Assembly: GCF_021390475.1 (NCBI RefSeq)
Contig: NZ_JAJUWS010000034.1
Span: 1 to 64,000 of the forward strand
Source of the DNA: Streptomyces sp. ST2-7A
GTDB lineage: Bacteria > Actinomycetota > Actinomycetes > Streptomycetales > Streptomycetaceae
DNA: 64,000 nucleotides
Direction of reading: 5' to 3'
In this document: positions 33,168 to 41,917 of the stretch, piece after piece
How positions within the stretch are numbered: the stretch's first letter is position 1
Layout: every line of letters begins with the position of its first letter
Translations under genes and position numbers: made by a program
The notes under the pieces: model-generated
What the model saw: only the letters and a program-made list of their open reading frames with translations
What the model was told of the DNA's origin: nothing
Database searches by the model: none

Positions 33168-33629
33168 TCACCGGACCCCGGGACCGGCCACCGCCACCGT
33201 GCACCGACCGACCGGCGAGATCAGCCGGGGTACCAGCAGCACGGCACCCGGTCCGGCCGTCAGCAGCGCGGCGGCCTCCGCGACCGAGGGCGTGCCCACC
33301 GCCGCCCGCACCCGCGCGGACGGCCGGGCCCCGGCGACGTCGGCCAGCGACGCGGCCGGTTGGGCCCGCAGCGGTACGCCCAACCGACGGGCGGCCTCCA
33401 ACAGGCCCGGCTCCTCGGCCCGCGCCTCGACGGTGGCGATCACCACCGGTACCACCGGTACCACCGGTACCACCGGCGGAACCGGGTCCGAGGCCCCGCC
33501 GGGCCGGGCGGGTCGCGCGAGGCGGTCGAGCGCGACGGCGAGCAGGTCCAACACCTCCCGCGCGCTCACCCCGGGCCGGGCCCCCACCCCGGCGCAGACC
33601 TCCGGGGCGGCGTCGGCGGAACGGCTCAC
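33168..33629 (-). CDS. CobE/CbiG C-terminal-domain protein
   Basis: A 153-residue protein matching the C-terminal domain of CbiG or free-standing CobE, which assists corrin-ring biosynthesis. Characteristic segments are GARPGVSAREVLDLL, the central VIATVEARAEEPGLLEAARRLG and TPSVAEAAALLTAGPGAVLLVPR. A tandem 9-bp repeat (33441-33477) adds a VPVVPVVPVV stretch in the middle, unlike other members. The GTG start overlaps the cobB stop (GTGA). The catalytic role of the family is not firmly established. Confidence 0.8.
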   Translation of the reverse strand: MSRSADAAPEVCAGVGARPGVSAREVLDLLAVALDRLARPARPGGASDPVPPVVPVVPVVPVVIATVEARAEEPGLLEAARRLGVPLRAQPAASLADVAGARPSARVRAAVGTPSVAEAAALLTAGPGAVLLVPRLISPVGRCTVAVAGPGVR

Positions 33630-35047
33630 GGGACGTCGCTCCGCACCCGCGCGGCGGCCCGGCTCCGGCAGCCGGCGACCAGCCGCAGGGGCACGCCCGG
33701 CGCGCCCGCCCAGTGGACGTGCAGGTACGAGGCGTGCACCCGGTCCCGCACGAAACCCTCGACGCGCCGCTCCGGATGGGTGAATCCCCAGGCGGGGGAG
33801 TCACCGGCGCCCGGCTCCACCATCGTGCGGTGGAACTCGTGCCCCCGCACCCGTCCCCCTGCCGGGGCCAACGGATTGTCCTCGAGCGCCACCGCCTCCC
33901 GATAGCCCAGCGTCAGCCGCCTCGTCATCCGCGCCTCCACCGGCAGGACCCCGCACATCGGGGCGCCGTCCAGGCTCCGGCACAGGTACAGCAGTCCCGC
34001 GCACTCCGCCGCCACCGGTCCGTCGAACGCCGCCACGGCGCGGCGCAGCGGCTCGTTCGCGGCCAGCTCCGGCGCGTACACCTCGGGGAAGCCGCCGCCG
34101 ATGACCAGCGCGTCCGCCTCCCGCGGCAGCGTCTCGTCGCGCAGCGGGTCGAAGGTCACCACCCGCGCCCCGGCCGCCTCCAGCAGTTCCGGGTGCTCGG
34201 CGTAGCCGAAGGTGAAGGCGGCCCCCGCCGCCAGGGCGACCACCGGGGCGCGTTCGGCCGGATCCGCCGGCCGGCCGGTGGTCGGCTCCGGGAACCATTC
34301 CCGGCCGCCCTCCGCGACCGCCTCCCGCGGACACCAGACGGCCCCGGACGGAGCCGGCGCGGAACGGGCCACCGCCAGCACCGCGGGGAGGTCCACCCCG
34401 CGCCGCACCCGCTCGGCCATCGCCCGCACCGACTCCAGCGCCTCCGCACGCCGTTCCGCCACCGGGACCAGGCCCAGGTGGCGGGAGGGCGTGCGCACCG
34501 GACCGTCCTCGCGCGTCAGCGACCCCAGGACCGGGATGCCACCGCCCTCCAGCGCCTCCCGGAGCAGGGCCTCGTGCCGAGGGGAGCCCACCTTGTTGAG
34601 GATCACCCCGGCCAGCCGGACCCCGGTGTCCCAGGACGCGAAACCGTGGACCAGCGCCGCGATCGACCGCGACTGCGCGGAGGCGTCCACCACCAGTACC
34701 ACCGGTGCCCGCAGCAGCTTCGCCACATGCGCGGTCGAGGCCGTCTCGCCCATCCCGCTCGCCCCGTCGAACAGGCCCATCACGCCCTCGACGACCGCCA
34801 GGTCCGCCCCGGCCGAGCCGTGCCGGAAGAGCGGGGCGACCCGTTCGGGCCCGCACATCCAGGCGTCCAGGTTGCGTCCCGGCCGCCCGGTGGCCAGCGA
34901 GTGGTAGCCGGGGTCGATGTAGTCGGGCCCCACCTTGTGGGCGGAGACCTTCAGCCCGGCCTCGGAGAAGGCGGCCATCAGACCGGTCGCCACGGTCGTC
35001 TTCCCGCTGCCCGAACCGGGAGCGGCGATCACCAGCCGGGGGATCAC
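33626..35047 (-). CDS. cobB: Cobyrinate a,c-diamide synthase
   Basis: Glutamine- and ATP-dependent amidotransferase of 473 residues that amidates cobyrinate side chains a and c. The N-terminal P-loop APGSGSGKTTVATGL and KVGPDYIDPGYH are followed by the GATase domain with nucleophile Cys in VAAECAGLLYLC and the late His region GHEFHRTMVEPG. The GTG start lies 4 nt after the cobO stop, and the stop overlaps the cobE-like gene. It fits the aerobic-type route used by actinobacteria together with the chelatase in this operon. Confidence 0.94.
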   Translation of the reverse strand: MIPRLVIAAPGSGSGKTTVATGLMAAFSEAGLKVSAHKVGPDYIDPGYHSLATGRPGRNLDAWMCGPERVAPLFRHGSAGADLAVVEGVMGLFDGASGMGETASTAHVAKLLRAPVVLVVDASAQSRSIAALVHGFASWDTGVRLAGVILNKVGSPRHEALLREALEGGGIPVLGSLTREDGPVRTPSRHLGLVPVAERRAEALESVRAMAERVRRGVDLPAVLAVARSAPAPSGAVWCPREAVAEGGREWFPEPTTGRPADPAERAPVVALAAGAAFTFGYAEHPELLEAAGARVVTFDPLRDETLPREADALVIGGGFPEVYAPELAANEPLRRAVAAFDGPVAAECAGLLYLCRSLDGAPMCGVLPVEARMTRRLTLGYREAVALEDNPLAPAGGRVRGHEFHRTMVEPGAGDSPAWGFTHPERRVEGFVRDRVHASYLHVHWAGAPGVPLRLVAGCRSRAAARVRSDVP

Positions 35048-35051
35048 GGGG

Positions 35052-35648
35052 TCACCACTCGATCCCCCGCTGGCCCTTCCGTCCGGCGTCCATGGGGTGT
35101 TTGACCTTCCCCATCTCGGTCACCAGGTCGGCCGCGTCGATCAGCGCGGCGGGCGCGTTGCGGCCGGTGATCACCACGTGCTGGGTGCCCGGCCGCTCCC
35201 GCAGCACCCCCACCACCTCGTCGGTGTCGATCCAGCCCCAGTGCAGGGGGTAGGTGAACTCGTCCAGCACGTACAGCCGGTACCGCTCGGCGGCCAGGTC
35301 CCGGCGGACCTGCGCCCACCCCTCGCGGGCGGCCTCCTCGCTGTCGGCGAGGTCGCGCTGGACCCACGACCAGCCCTCGCCCATCTTGTGCCAGACCACG
35401 CTCCCGCCCTCGCCGGAGTCGCCCAGCACCCGCAGCGCCCGCTCCTCGCCGACCCGCCACTTGGCGGACTTGACGAACTGGAACACCCCGATCGGCCAGC
35501 CCTGGTTCCAGGCGCGCAGCGCCAGCCCGAAGGCCGCCGTCGACTTGCCCTTGCCGGTTCCGGTGTGCACCGCCAGCAGCGGGCTGTTGCGCCGCTGCCT
35601 GGTGGTCAGCCCGTCGTCCGGCACCCTCTCCGGTTGTCCCTTCGGCAC
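35052..35648 (-). CDS. cobO: Cob(I)yrinic acid a,c-diamide adenosyltransferase
   Basis: CobA/CobO-type corrinoid adenosyltransferase of 198 residues that attaches the 5'-deoxyadenosyl ligand to the cobalt. The Walker A motif HTGTGKGKSTAAFGLALRA starts near residue 28; VLDEFTYPLHWGWID supplies the Walker B acid, and the C-terminus HPMDAGRKGQRGIEW is typical. The GTG at 35648 overlaps the chelatase stop by one base (TAGTG), so the two are translated in series. Confidence 0.94.
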   Translation of the reverse strand: MPKGQPERVPDDGLTTRQRRNSPLLAVHTGTGKGKSTAAFGLALRAWNQGWPIGVFQFVKSAKWRVGEERALRVLGDSGEGGSVVWHKMGEGWSWVQRDLADSEEAAREGWAQVRRDLAAERYRLYVLDEFTYPLHWGWIDTDEVVGVLRERPGTQHVVITGRNAPAALIDAADLVTEMGKVKHPMDAGRKGQRGIEW

Positions 35649-38053
35649 TACGCGGCCCTCCCTCGTGTCGTTCCCCGGGCGGGACCGCGATCGGCGGTCC
35701 GCCCCTCGCCCGCGCCGGCTCCCGCGCCGGCCGCCGGGCCCCGCGCGCCGACCGATCGGTCGCCCCGCACCCCGCGCACCAGCGCGGTCACCGCCTCCGC
35801 CCGCAGTTCCTCGAGCGTCACCGCCGGGCCGCCCAACTCGCGGGCCAGCGCCCCGGCCAGTCCCAGGCGCACGGGGCCGGTCTCGCAGTCCACCACCACC
35901 GAGGTGATCCCGTCCGCCGCCAGCAGCCGGGCGGCCCGCCACGCCCGTTCCACCGGCTCCGGCCCGCCGGTCGCCCGGCCGTCGGTGACCGCGACCAGCA
36001 ACGGCCGGCGGGAGGGGTCCCGCAGTCGCTCCACCCGCAGCACCTCGCGGGCGGTCAACAGCCCGGCCGCCAGCGGGGTGCGGCCACCGGTGGGCAGCGA
36101 CCGCAGCCGGGCCGCCGCCGCGTCCACCGAGGAGGTCGGCGGCAGGGTGACCTCGGCACCGGACCGGCGCATGGTCACCATCCCCACCTTGTCCCGACGC
36201 TGATAGGCGTCGAGCAACAGGGAGAGCACGGCGCCCTTGACCGCGCCCATCCGACTGCGGGCCGCCATCGAGCCGGAGGCGTCCACGACGAACAGCACCA
36301 GGTTCGACTCCCGGCCCTCGCGCACCGCCTGGCGCAGGTCGTCGCGGCGCAGGATCAGGCCGGGGCCCGAACGGCCGCGGGCCCACTGGTGCGGGGCGGC
36401 GGCCCGCACGGTGGCCGCCAGGTGCAGCCCGCCGGTCGCGCCGTCGCGGGAACGCCGGGAACCGGTGGCCCGCCCCTGCGCGGTCCGGGCCCGGGAACGG
36501 CGGCCCGCGGCGCCCTCGCCGAGTCCGGGCACGGTCAGGGCGCGGGTGCGGAAGGGCTCGCCGGGCGCGGCGGCGGGACGTTCCCCGGCCGCTCCCGGCG
36601 CACCGGGAGCGGCCGGGGCGTCGGCGTCGGTGGGCTCCCCGGACGCCTCCCCCGCCGGGGTGGCGTCCGGCGGGGTCGGGGCTTCGGGCGCCCCGTCGCG
36701 GTCGGGGGCGCCGGTGTCGGCCGGACCGGGGCTCCCCCCGGGGTCACCGGGGTTCCCCTGGCCGCCGTCGGAACCGCCCTCCGGGGAACCGCCGTCCGGG
36801 TCGTCGGGACTCCCCGGGTCCGCCGGGTCGTCCGGCCCCTCCGGGTCGTCCGGGTCCGGGTGCCGGTCCAGGACCTCGTCCAGCAGATCCTCGTCCAGGC
36901 CCGGCGCGTCGAAGGGATTGCGCCGACGCCGGTGGGGGAGGGCGAGCAGCGCGGCCCGCCGCACGTCGGCGACGGTCACCGAGACGCGGCCCTCCCAGGC
37001 GGCCAGGGTGGCGGCGGTGCGGGCGGTGACGATGTCGGCCCGCATCCCGTCCACCTCGAAGGCCGCGCACACCGCCGCGATGCGCAGCAGCGCCGGGTCG
37101 TCCAACTCCACCCGGGGCAGCAGGTCGCGGGCGGCGGCGATCCGGGAGCGCAGCTCCTCCTCGGACCCCGCCCAGCGGGCCGCGAACCCGGCGGGGTCCG
37201 CGTCGAAGGCGAGCCGGCGCCGGACCACCTCGACCCGTTCCGCCGGTTCCCTGGAGGCCGCCACCTCCACCGTCAGGCCGAAGCGGTCCAGCAGTTGCGG
37301 ACGCAGCTCGCCCTCCTCCGGGTTCATCGTCCCGACCAGCAGGAACCGGGAGGCGTGCCGCACCGACACGCCCTCCCGCTCCACCCGGGAGGAACCCATC
37401 GCGGCGGCGTCCAACAGCATGTCCACCAGGTGGTCGTGGAGCAGGTTCACCTCGTCCACGTAGAGCACGCCCCGGTGGGCCTCGGCCAGCAGGCCCGGCT
37501 CGAAGGCCTTCACCCCGTCGGTCAGCGCCCGCTCGATGTCCAGCGAGCCGACCAATCGGTCCTCGGCGGCGCCGACCGGGAGCTCCACCATGCGCCCCGG
37601 CCGGACGGCGCCCGGCCCGCCGGGCTCGTGGGGCCCGTCCGGGCACTCCGGGTCGGGCTCCGCCGGGGAACAGGCGAAGCGACAGCCGGGCACCACCGTC
37701 ACCGGCGGCAGCAGCGCGGCCAGCGCCCGCACGGCGGTGCTCTTCGCGGTGCCCTTCTCGCCGCGCACCAGGACACCGCCGATCGCCGGGTTCACGGCAT
37801 TCAGCAACAATCCCGTCAACAGGTCCTCCATGCCCACGACGGCGGTGAACGGGTAGCCCGTCCCGCCCCGTTCGCCGGTGCCCGCCGTCCTCGGTTCGCC
37901 CATGCCCACCCTTTCGCCGGTTGTCCCGCTGTCGGTACTCGTGTCGCTGTCGGTACTCGTGTCGGTGCTCGTGTCGCGGTCCCCACCGGTGCCCGCGTCG
38001 ACGGTCGCGGCCGGGCCGGGACGCGGGGCCGGTCGTTCGGCCGCCGTGCTCAC
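35648..38053 (-). CDS. Magnesium/cobalt-chelatase ATPase with fused I and D parts
   Basis: An 801-residue protein combining an AAA+ ChlI-like domain (GVLVRGEKGTAKSTAVRAL near residue 85; sensor region LLVGTMNPEEGELRPQ) with an acidic Pro/Gly/Asp linker. It ends in a ChlD-like VWA domain with the MIDAS motif VDASGSMAARSR. In cobalamin operons such proteins are the probable ATPase partners of CobN for cobalt insertion; CobN is not in the window. The GTG at 38053 is chosen because it overlaps the cobQ stop (GTGA). The first 60 residues contain near-exact Thr/Ser/Asp repeats encoded by an 18-bp tandem repeat (37929-37978). Confidence 0.88.
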   Translation of the reverse strand: MSTAAERPAPRPGPAATVDAGTGGDRDTSTDTSTDSDTSTDSGTTGERVGMGEPRTAGTGERGGTGYPFTAVVGMEDLLTGLLLNAVNPAIGGVLVRGEKGTAKSTAVRALAALLPPVTVVPGCRFACSPAEPDPECPDGPHEPGGPGAVRPGRMVELPVGAAEDRLVGSLDIERALTDGVKAFEPGLLAEAHRGVLYVDEVNLLHDHLVDMLLDAAAMGSSRVEREGVSVRHASRFLLVGTMNPEEGELRPQLLDRFGLTVEVAASREPAERVEVVRRRLAFDADPAGFAARWAGSEEELRSRIAAARDLLPRVELDDPALLRIAAVCAAFEVDGMRADIVTARTAATLAAWEGRVSVTVADVRRAALLALPHRRRRNPFDAPGLDEDLLDEVLDRHPDPDDPEGPDDPADPGSPDDPDGGSPEGGSDGGQGNPGDPGGSPGPADTGAPDRDGAPEAPTPPDATPAGEASGEPTDADAPAAPGAPGAAGERPAAAPGEPFRTRALTVPGLGEGAAGRRSRARTAQGRATGSRRSRDGATGGLHLAATVRAAAPHQWARGRSGPGLILRRDDLRQAVREGRESNLVLFVVDASGSMAARSRMGAVKGAVLSLLLDAYQRRDKVGMVTMRRSGAEVTLPPTSSVDAAAARLRSLPTGGRTPLAAGLLTAREVLRVERLRDPSRRPLLVAVTDGRATGGPEPVERAWRAARLLAADGITSVVVDCETGPVRLGLAGALARELGGPAVTLEELRAEAVTALVRGVRGDRSVGARGPAAGAGAGAGEGRTADRGPARGTTRGRAA

Positions 38054-39585
38054 GGCGCCCCCGGGGGGACGAACGGCAGTCCGGCCGGGGCGCCCTTCTC
38101 GATCAGGCGCCACAGCGCGTCGGTGTCGGCGTGCTCCTCGACCAGATCGCCGAGACGGTCCAACTGTTCCTCGCGCAGCGCCGCGAAACGGGTGTCGGGG
38201 GCCGGCACGAAGTCCCGTCCGGCGTCCGCCGCGACCCGCCGCAGGAACGCCCGCCGGAACCCGTCGCACTCCAACATCCCGTGCCAGTGGGTTCCCCACA
38301 CGGGCCCGACCCGGCACCCGCCGGGGAATGCCTCCCCGCCCCGGACGTCCGCGACCCCGTGGTGGATCTCGTAGCCGGTCACCGGTTCGTCCAGAACCCT
38401 TCCGGTCGGCCGGGCCAGGGTCTTCTCCCGGTCGAAGCGGATCCGCACCGGCAGCAGCCCGAGCCCCTCGACCGTGCCGGCGCGGGACTCCACCTCGTCC
38501 TCGATGCGCTCACCCAGCATCTGGAAGCCGCCGCAGACCCCCAGGATCGGTCGCCCCTCGGCGGCTCGGCGCGCCAGCGCCTCCGCCAGCCCCCGCTCCC
38601 GCAGTCGGCGCAGCGCCCGCACCGTGCCCCGGGTGCCTGGGACGATCACCAGGTCGGCGTCGGCGAGCTCCTCCGGGCGGTCGCAGAACCGCACCACCAC
38701 ACCGGGCTCGGCGGCCAGCGCGTCCACGTCCGTGAAGTTGGACATCAACGGCACGGCGATCACGGCCACCCGGAGCACCTGCGACCCCAGCGGTGGGGCG
38801 GTGTTCGCCTCGCGCACCGTGCCGTGCGTCGAGACCCGCAGGCCGTCCTCCTCGTCGATGCCCAGGCCGTCGCGGTGGGGGAGGACCCCCAGCACCGGAC
38901 GGCCGGTCAGCCCGCGCAGGCTCTCCAACCCGGGTTCCAACAGGCTCACGTCGCCGCGGAACTTGTTGATCAGGTAACCGGTCACCAACTCCTGATCGGC
39001 GGCCGACAGCAGGGCGGTGGTGCCGAAGAGCGAGGCGAACACCCCGCCGCGGTCGATGTCGCCGACCACGACCACCGGCAGCCGGGCGGCCCGGGCCAGG
39101 CCCATGTTGACGATGTCGCTGCGCCGCAGGTTGATCTCGGCCGGACTGCCCGCGCCCTCGCAGATCACCGCGTCGTGGGTGCGGCGCAACTCGGCCAGGC
39201 ACTCCAGCACCCGGTCGAAGACCATGGCGCGCCGCCGGTCGTGGAAACCCCGCGCGCTCAACTCACCCACCGGACGCCCCATCAGCACGACCTGACTGGT
39301 GCGGTCGCCGCCGGGTTTGAGCAGCACCGGGTTCATCAGCGCGCTCGGCTCCACCCGGGCCGCCGCCGCCTGCATCGCCTGCGCGCGGCCGATCTCCGCC
39401 CCGTCGGCGGTGACGAACGAGTTGAGCGACATGTTCTGCGCCTTGAACGGCGCCACCCGCACGCCCCGACGGGTCAACCAGCGGCAGATACCGGCGGTCA
39501 CGACACTCTTGCCCGCGTCGGAGGTGGTGCCGGCGACCAGCAGACCGCCGCCCCTCCCGGTTCCCCGGGGCGGCCGTTCGCTCAT
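38050..39585 (-). CDS. cobQ: Cobyric acid synthase
   Basis: Amidotransferase of 511 residues that adds four amide groups to adenosylcobyrinate a,c-diamide using glutamine and ATP. The N-terminal P-loop is VAGTTSDAGKSVVTAG, followed by VAPFKAQNMSLNSFVTADG. The GATase nucleophile Cys is in GVCGGFQMLGE and the catalytic His region is GTHWHGML. The ATG start overlaps the cobD stop (ATGA) and its stop overlaps the chelatase start, placing it firmly in the riboswitch-controlled operon. Confidence 0.95.
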   Translation of the reverse strand: MSERPPRGTGRGGGLLVAGTTSDAGKSVVTAGICRWLTRRGVRVAPFKAQNMSLNSFVTADGAEIGRAQAMQAAAARVEPSALMNPVLLKPGGDRTSQVVLMGRPVGELSARGFHDRRRAMVFDRVLECLAELRRTHDAVICEGAGSPAEINLRRSDIVNMGLARAARLPVVVVGDIDRGGVFASLFGTTALLSAADQELVTGYLINKFRGDVSLLEPGLESLRGLTGRPVLGVLPHRDGLGIDEEDGLRVSTHGTVREANTAPPLGSQVLRVAVIAVPLMSNFTDVDALAAEPGVVVRFCDRPEELADADLVIVPGTRGTVRALRRLRERGLAEALARRAAEGRPILGVCGGFQMLGERIEDEVESRAGTVEGLGLLPVRIRFDREKTLARPTGRVLDEPVTGYEIHHGVADVRGGEAFPGGCRVGPVWGTHWHGMLECDGFRRAFLRRVAADAGRDFVPAPDTRFAALREEQLDRLGDLVEEHADTDALWRLIEKGAPAGLPFVPPGAP

Positions 39586-40667
39586 GATCCGTGCCCCGGT
39601 CGTCGTGTCGGTCCTGTCGGTCGCGTCCGTCCCGCCCCGCCGGCGCGCCCGGCCCCCGTGATGAGGGCACCGAGCACCGTCACCGCCAGGGCCGCCGCGC
39701 CGACCCGCCGGGAGAGCCGCACCGTCCGGGCGATGTCGCCCGCCTCCGGGGCCCGTCCGGCGGCGTTCAGGACGGGGCGGTGCTCGACCCGCCCGTCGTA
39801 GGAGAGGGTGCCGCCCAGACGCAGCCCCAGGGCACCGGCGAAGGCCGCCTCCACCGGACCGGCGTTCGGGCTCGGATGCCTCCCGCCGTCCACGCGACGG
39901 GCCCGCAGCGCGCCACCCGGATCGGGCCCGAGGACGACGGCGAGCAGGGCGGTCAGGCGGGCTCCGGGCAGTCCGACGAGGTCGTCCAGGCGGGCCGACG
40001 CCCAGCCGAACCGCGCGTACCGGCGGGAGCGGTGACCCACCATCGCGTCCAGGGTGTTCACGGCACGGAAGCCCACCAGCCCCGGCACCCCGGCCACCGC
40101 GCCCCAGACCAGGGCGCCGACCACCGCGTCCGAGGTGTTCTCGGCCACCGACTCCACCACGGCGCGTGCGATGCCGTCGGCGTCCAGTGCGTTCGGGTCG
40201 CGCCCGCACAGGCGGGGCAGCGACTCCCGGGCCCGGGCGAGGTCACCGGCCTCCAGGGCGGCCCCCACGCGCAGCGCCTCCCGGCCCAGACTCGCCCCAC
40301 CCAGCACCGCCCAGGCCGCCGCGGCGGTCGCGGCGGCGCGGCCGACCGGGCCGAGCCGGCGCTCCGCGAGGGCGGCGGGCACGGCGGTCCCGACCACGGC
40401 CAGGGTGGTGAACGCGGCCCCGACGGCCCGGTGGTCACGCCACAACAGGTGCTCCAGGGCCCCCGCCGCGCGACCGAAGCCCGCCACGGGGTGGCCGCGT
40501 CGCGGATCGCCGAACCACCGGTCCGCCAGGTATCCCAGCAGCAGGCCGGCGGCGGTCGGGCCGGCGCCGGTGTGGAGCGGGGAGTCGGAACGGGCCGGGA
40601 CCCCCGGTCGGTTCGGGCGTGCCGGTCGGTTCGGGGAGAGGGCGCGGGGGCGTCTCGACGCCGACAC
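39582..40667 (-). CDS. cobD: Adenosylcobinamide-phosphate synthase (CobD/CbiB)
   Basis: Integral membrane protein of 361 residues that joins the aminopropanol moiety to cobyric acid. Family segments include LLGYLADRWFGDPRRGHPVAGFGR near residue 42, VAENTSDAVVGALVWGAVAGVPG and FRAVNTLDAMVGHRSRRY, and several hydrophobic helices. The N- and C-terminal Arg/Pro-rich tails are extra. The GTG start lies 3 nt after the stop of a 31-codon frame, and about 140 nt beyond the B12 riboswitch, so expression should fall when cobalamin is abundant. Confidence 0.93.
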   Translation of the reverse strand: MSASRRPRALSPNRPARPNRPGVPARSDSPLHTGAGPTAAGLLLGYLADRWFGDPRRGHPVAGFGRAAGALEHLLWRDHRAVGAAFTTLAVVGTAVPAALAERRLGPVGRAAATAAAAWAVLGGASLGREALRVGAALEAGDLARARESLPRLCGRDPNALDADGIARAVVESVAENTSDAVVGALVWGAVAGVPGLVGFRAVNTLDAMVGHRSRRYARFGWASARLDDLVGLPGARLTALLAVVLGPDPGGALRARRVDGGRHPSPNAGPVEAAFAGALGLRLGGTLSYDGRVEHRPVLNAAGRAPEAGDIARTVRLSRRVGAAALAVTVLGALITGAGRAGGAGRTRPTGPTRRPGHGS

Positions 40668-40670
40668 GCC

Positions 40671-40766
40671 TCAGCCCGCCGAACGCCGGACGGGCCCCGC
40701 GGGACACGGGAAACGCGTCGTGTGCGGGAGGGTCGTGGAGGTGGTGGGCGGGCCGGCGCCGGTCAT
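40671..40766 (-). CDS. Possible 31-residue leader peptide between riboswitch and cobD
   Basis: A short open frame begins with ATG at 40766, 10 nt after GGGAGG, and ends with TGA at 40671, three bases before the cobD GTG. The peptide (MTGAGPPTTS start, RRSAG end) is Thr/Pro-rich and resembles nothing known to me. The good ribosome site and the stop/start proximity suggest translational coupling to cobD, whose own ribosome site is weak. It could be an uncharacterised small protein or a regulatory uORF, or chance. Confidence 0.45.
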   Translation of the reverse strand: MTGAGPPTTSTTLPHTTRFPCPAGPVRRSAG

Positions 40767-40805
40767 GACGGGGTGTCCTCCCTCGGGGTCCGCGCCCCGG
40801 GTCGA

Positions 40806-40965
40806 CGTGCGCGGCGACGAGAGTCTCCTGGCTCCCGGATCCGCGCGCCCCCGGCCTTCCGGTCCGGCGACGGACCGTGGCCCCTCGTGGGGGAGCGCTC
40901 CCCGGTGACAGTGGCGGGACCGCGCCGGATTCGCACCGGCTTCCTCTCCTGTCGCCGCGTGGGCA
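40806..40965 (-). promoter_or_regulatory. Cobalamin (B12) riboswitch
   Basis: On the minus strand the conserved core reads AAGCCGGTGCGAATCCGGCG, then GGTCCCGCCACTGT (together about 40942-40907). After a variable arm comes the B12 box GCCAGGAGACTC (40832-40821). These are the diagnostic elements of adenosylcobalamin riboswitches. It precedes the cob operon and should lower its expression when cofactor is plentiful, most likely by masking a downstream ribosome site. That site could be the one of the small frame at 40766. Confidence 0.93.
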
Positions 40966-41110
40966 GCGATGAGTGCACCATGCCGCGATTCCGCCCGTCA
41001 ACTCCCCGCTGACCTGCGACGCGCCGGTGTGCCCGAACCCACACGCCACCGGGGGTTACGCTGCGGCGGGCCCGGTACCCGCCGGGCCCCGGTGAGAAGG
41101 GGCGCGGGGC

Positions 41111-41836
41111 GTGGAGGAGCGGACGGAGGGGCCGGCCGGAGCGGAACCGGACCCCGCGCGGGTGCGGCGGGCGGTGGTGGAGGTGGCGCGGCGCACGGTG
41201 GCGGACGGCCTGGTGGTGGGCACCTCGGGCAACGTCTCGGCCCGCGTCGGCGACACGATCGTCATCACCCCCAGCGGAGTCCCCTACGAGCGGTTGGATC
41301 CCGCCGCGCTGCCCACCGCGGCCCTCACGGGCCGGCCGGCCCATGAGGGCCCCGGGGAGTCCGGTGGCCCGGTGCCCAGCAGCGAACTCCCCCTGCACCT
41401 GGCGGTCTACCGGGCGCGGCCGGAGGCGCGGGCCGTGGTGCACACCCACGCCGTGCACGCCACCGCCGTCTCGACACTGGTGGAGGAGGTCCCGGCGGTG
41501 CACTACGCCTGCGCCGCGCTCGGAGGCCCGATCCGGGTCGCGCCCTACGCCACGTACGGGACCGAGCGGTTGGCCCTGGTGACCGTGGAGGCGTTGCGGG
41601 ACCGCACCGCCTGCCTGTTGGCCAACCACGGCACGATCGCCCTGGGGGAGGAGAGGGATCCGGTGCGGGCGCTGGAGCGGGCGCTGGAGCGGACCGCCCA
41701 ACTGGAGTGGATGTGCCGGGTGTGGCTCGCCGCCTCCTCGGTGCCCGGCCGTGCCCCGGCGCTGTTGCCCGGGGCGGAGATCGACCGGGTGATCGAACGG
41801 CTGCGCGGCTACGGGCAGCCCGGGGACGCCGCCTGA
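41111..41836 (+). CDS. Class II aldolase/adducin-family protein
   Basis: A 241-residue zinc-dependent aldolase-like enzyme, close to L-fuculose-phosphate aldolases. Motifs are GTSGNVSARVGD, the catalytic Glu in PSSELPLHLAVY, the zinc-binding HTHAVHA and LLANHGTIALGE. It is expected to cleave a phosphorylated sugar to dihydroxyacetone phosphate plus an aldehyde, but the substrate cannot be read from context. The GTG at 41111 follows an AGAAGGGG site. The gene is divergent from the cob operon; TACGCT about 55 bp upstream may be its -10 box. Confidence 0.86.
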   Translation: MEERTEGPAGAEPDPARVRRAVVEVARRTVADGLVVGTSGNVSARVGDTIVITPSGVPYERLDPAALPTAALTGRPAHEGPGESGGPVPSSELPLHLAVYRARPEARAVVHTHAVHATAVSTLVEEVPAVHYACAALGGPIRVAPYATYGTERLALVTVEALRDRTACLLANHGTIALGEERDPVRALERALERTAQLEWMCRVWLAASSVPGRAPALLPGAEIDRVIERLRGYGQPGDAA

Positions 41837-41917
41837 CGCCCCTCCGGTCCGGTCCCGCGTCACCCCACTGCGGTTCACGGGGTGCACAACTGTTCCATCC
41901 CGGGCAGGCTGGGGGAC

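Noticed and set aside
33441..33477. A CRISPR-like or mobile repeat
   Set aside because: Only 9-bp units in an intact reading frame; a coding microsatellite.
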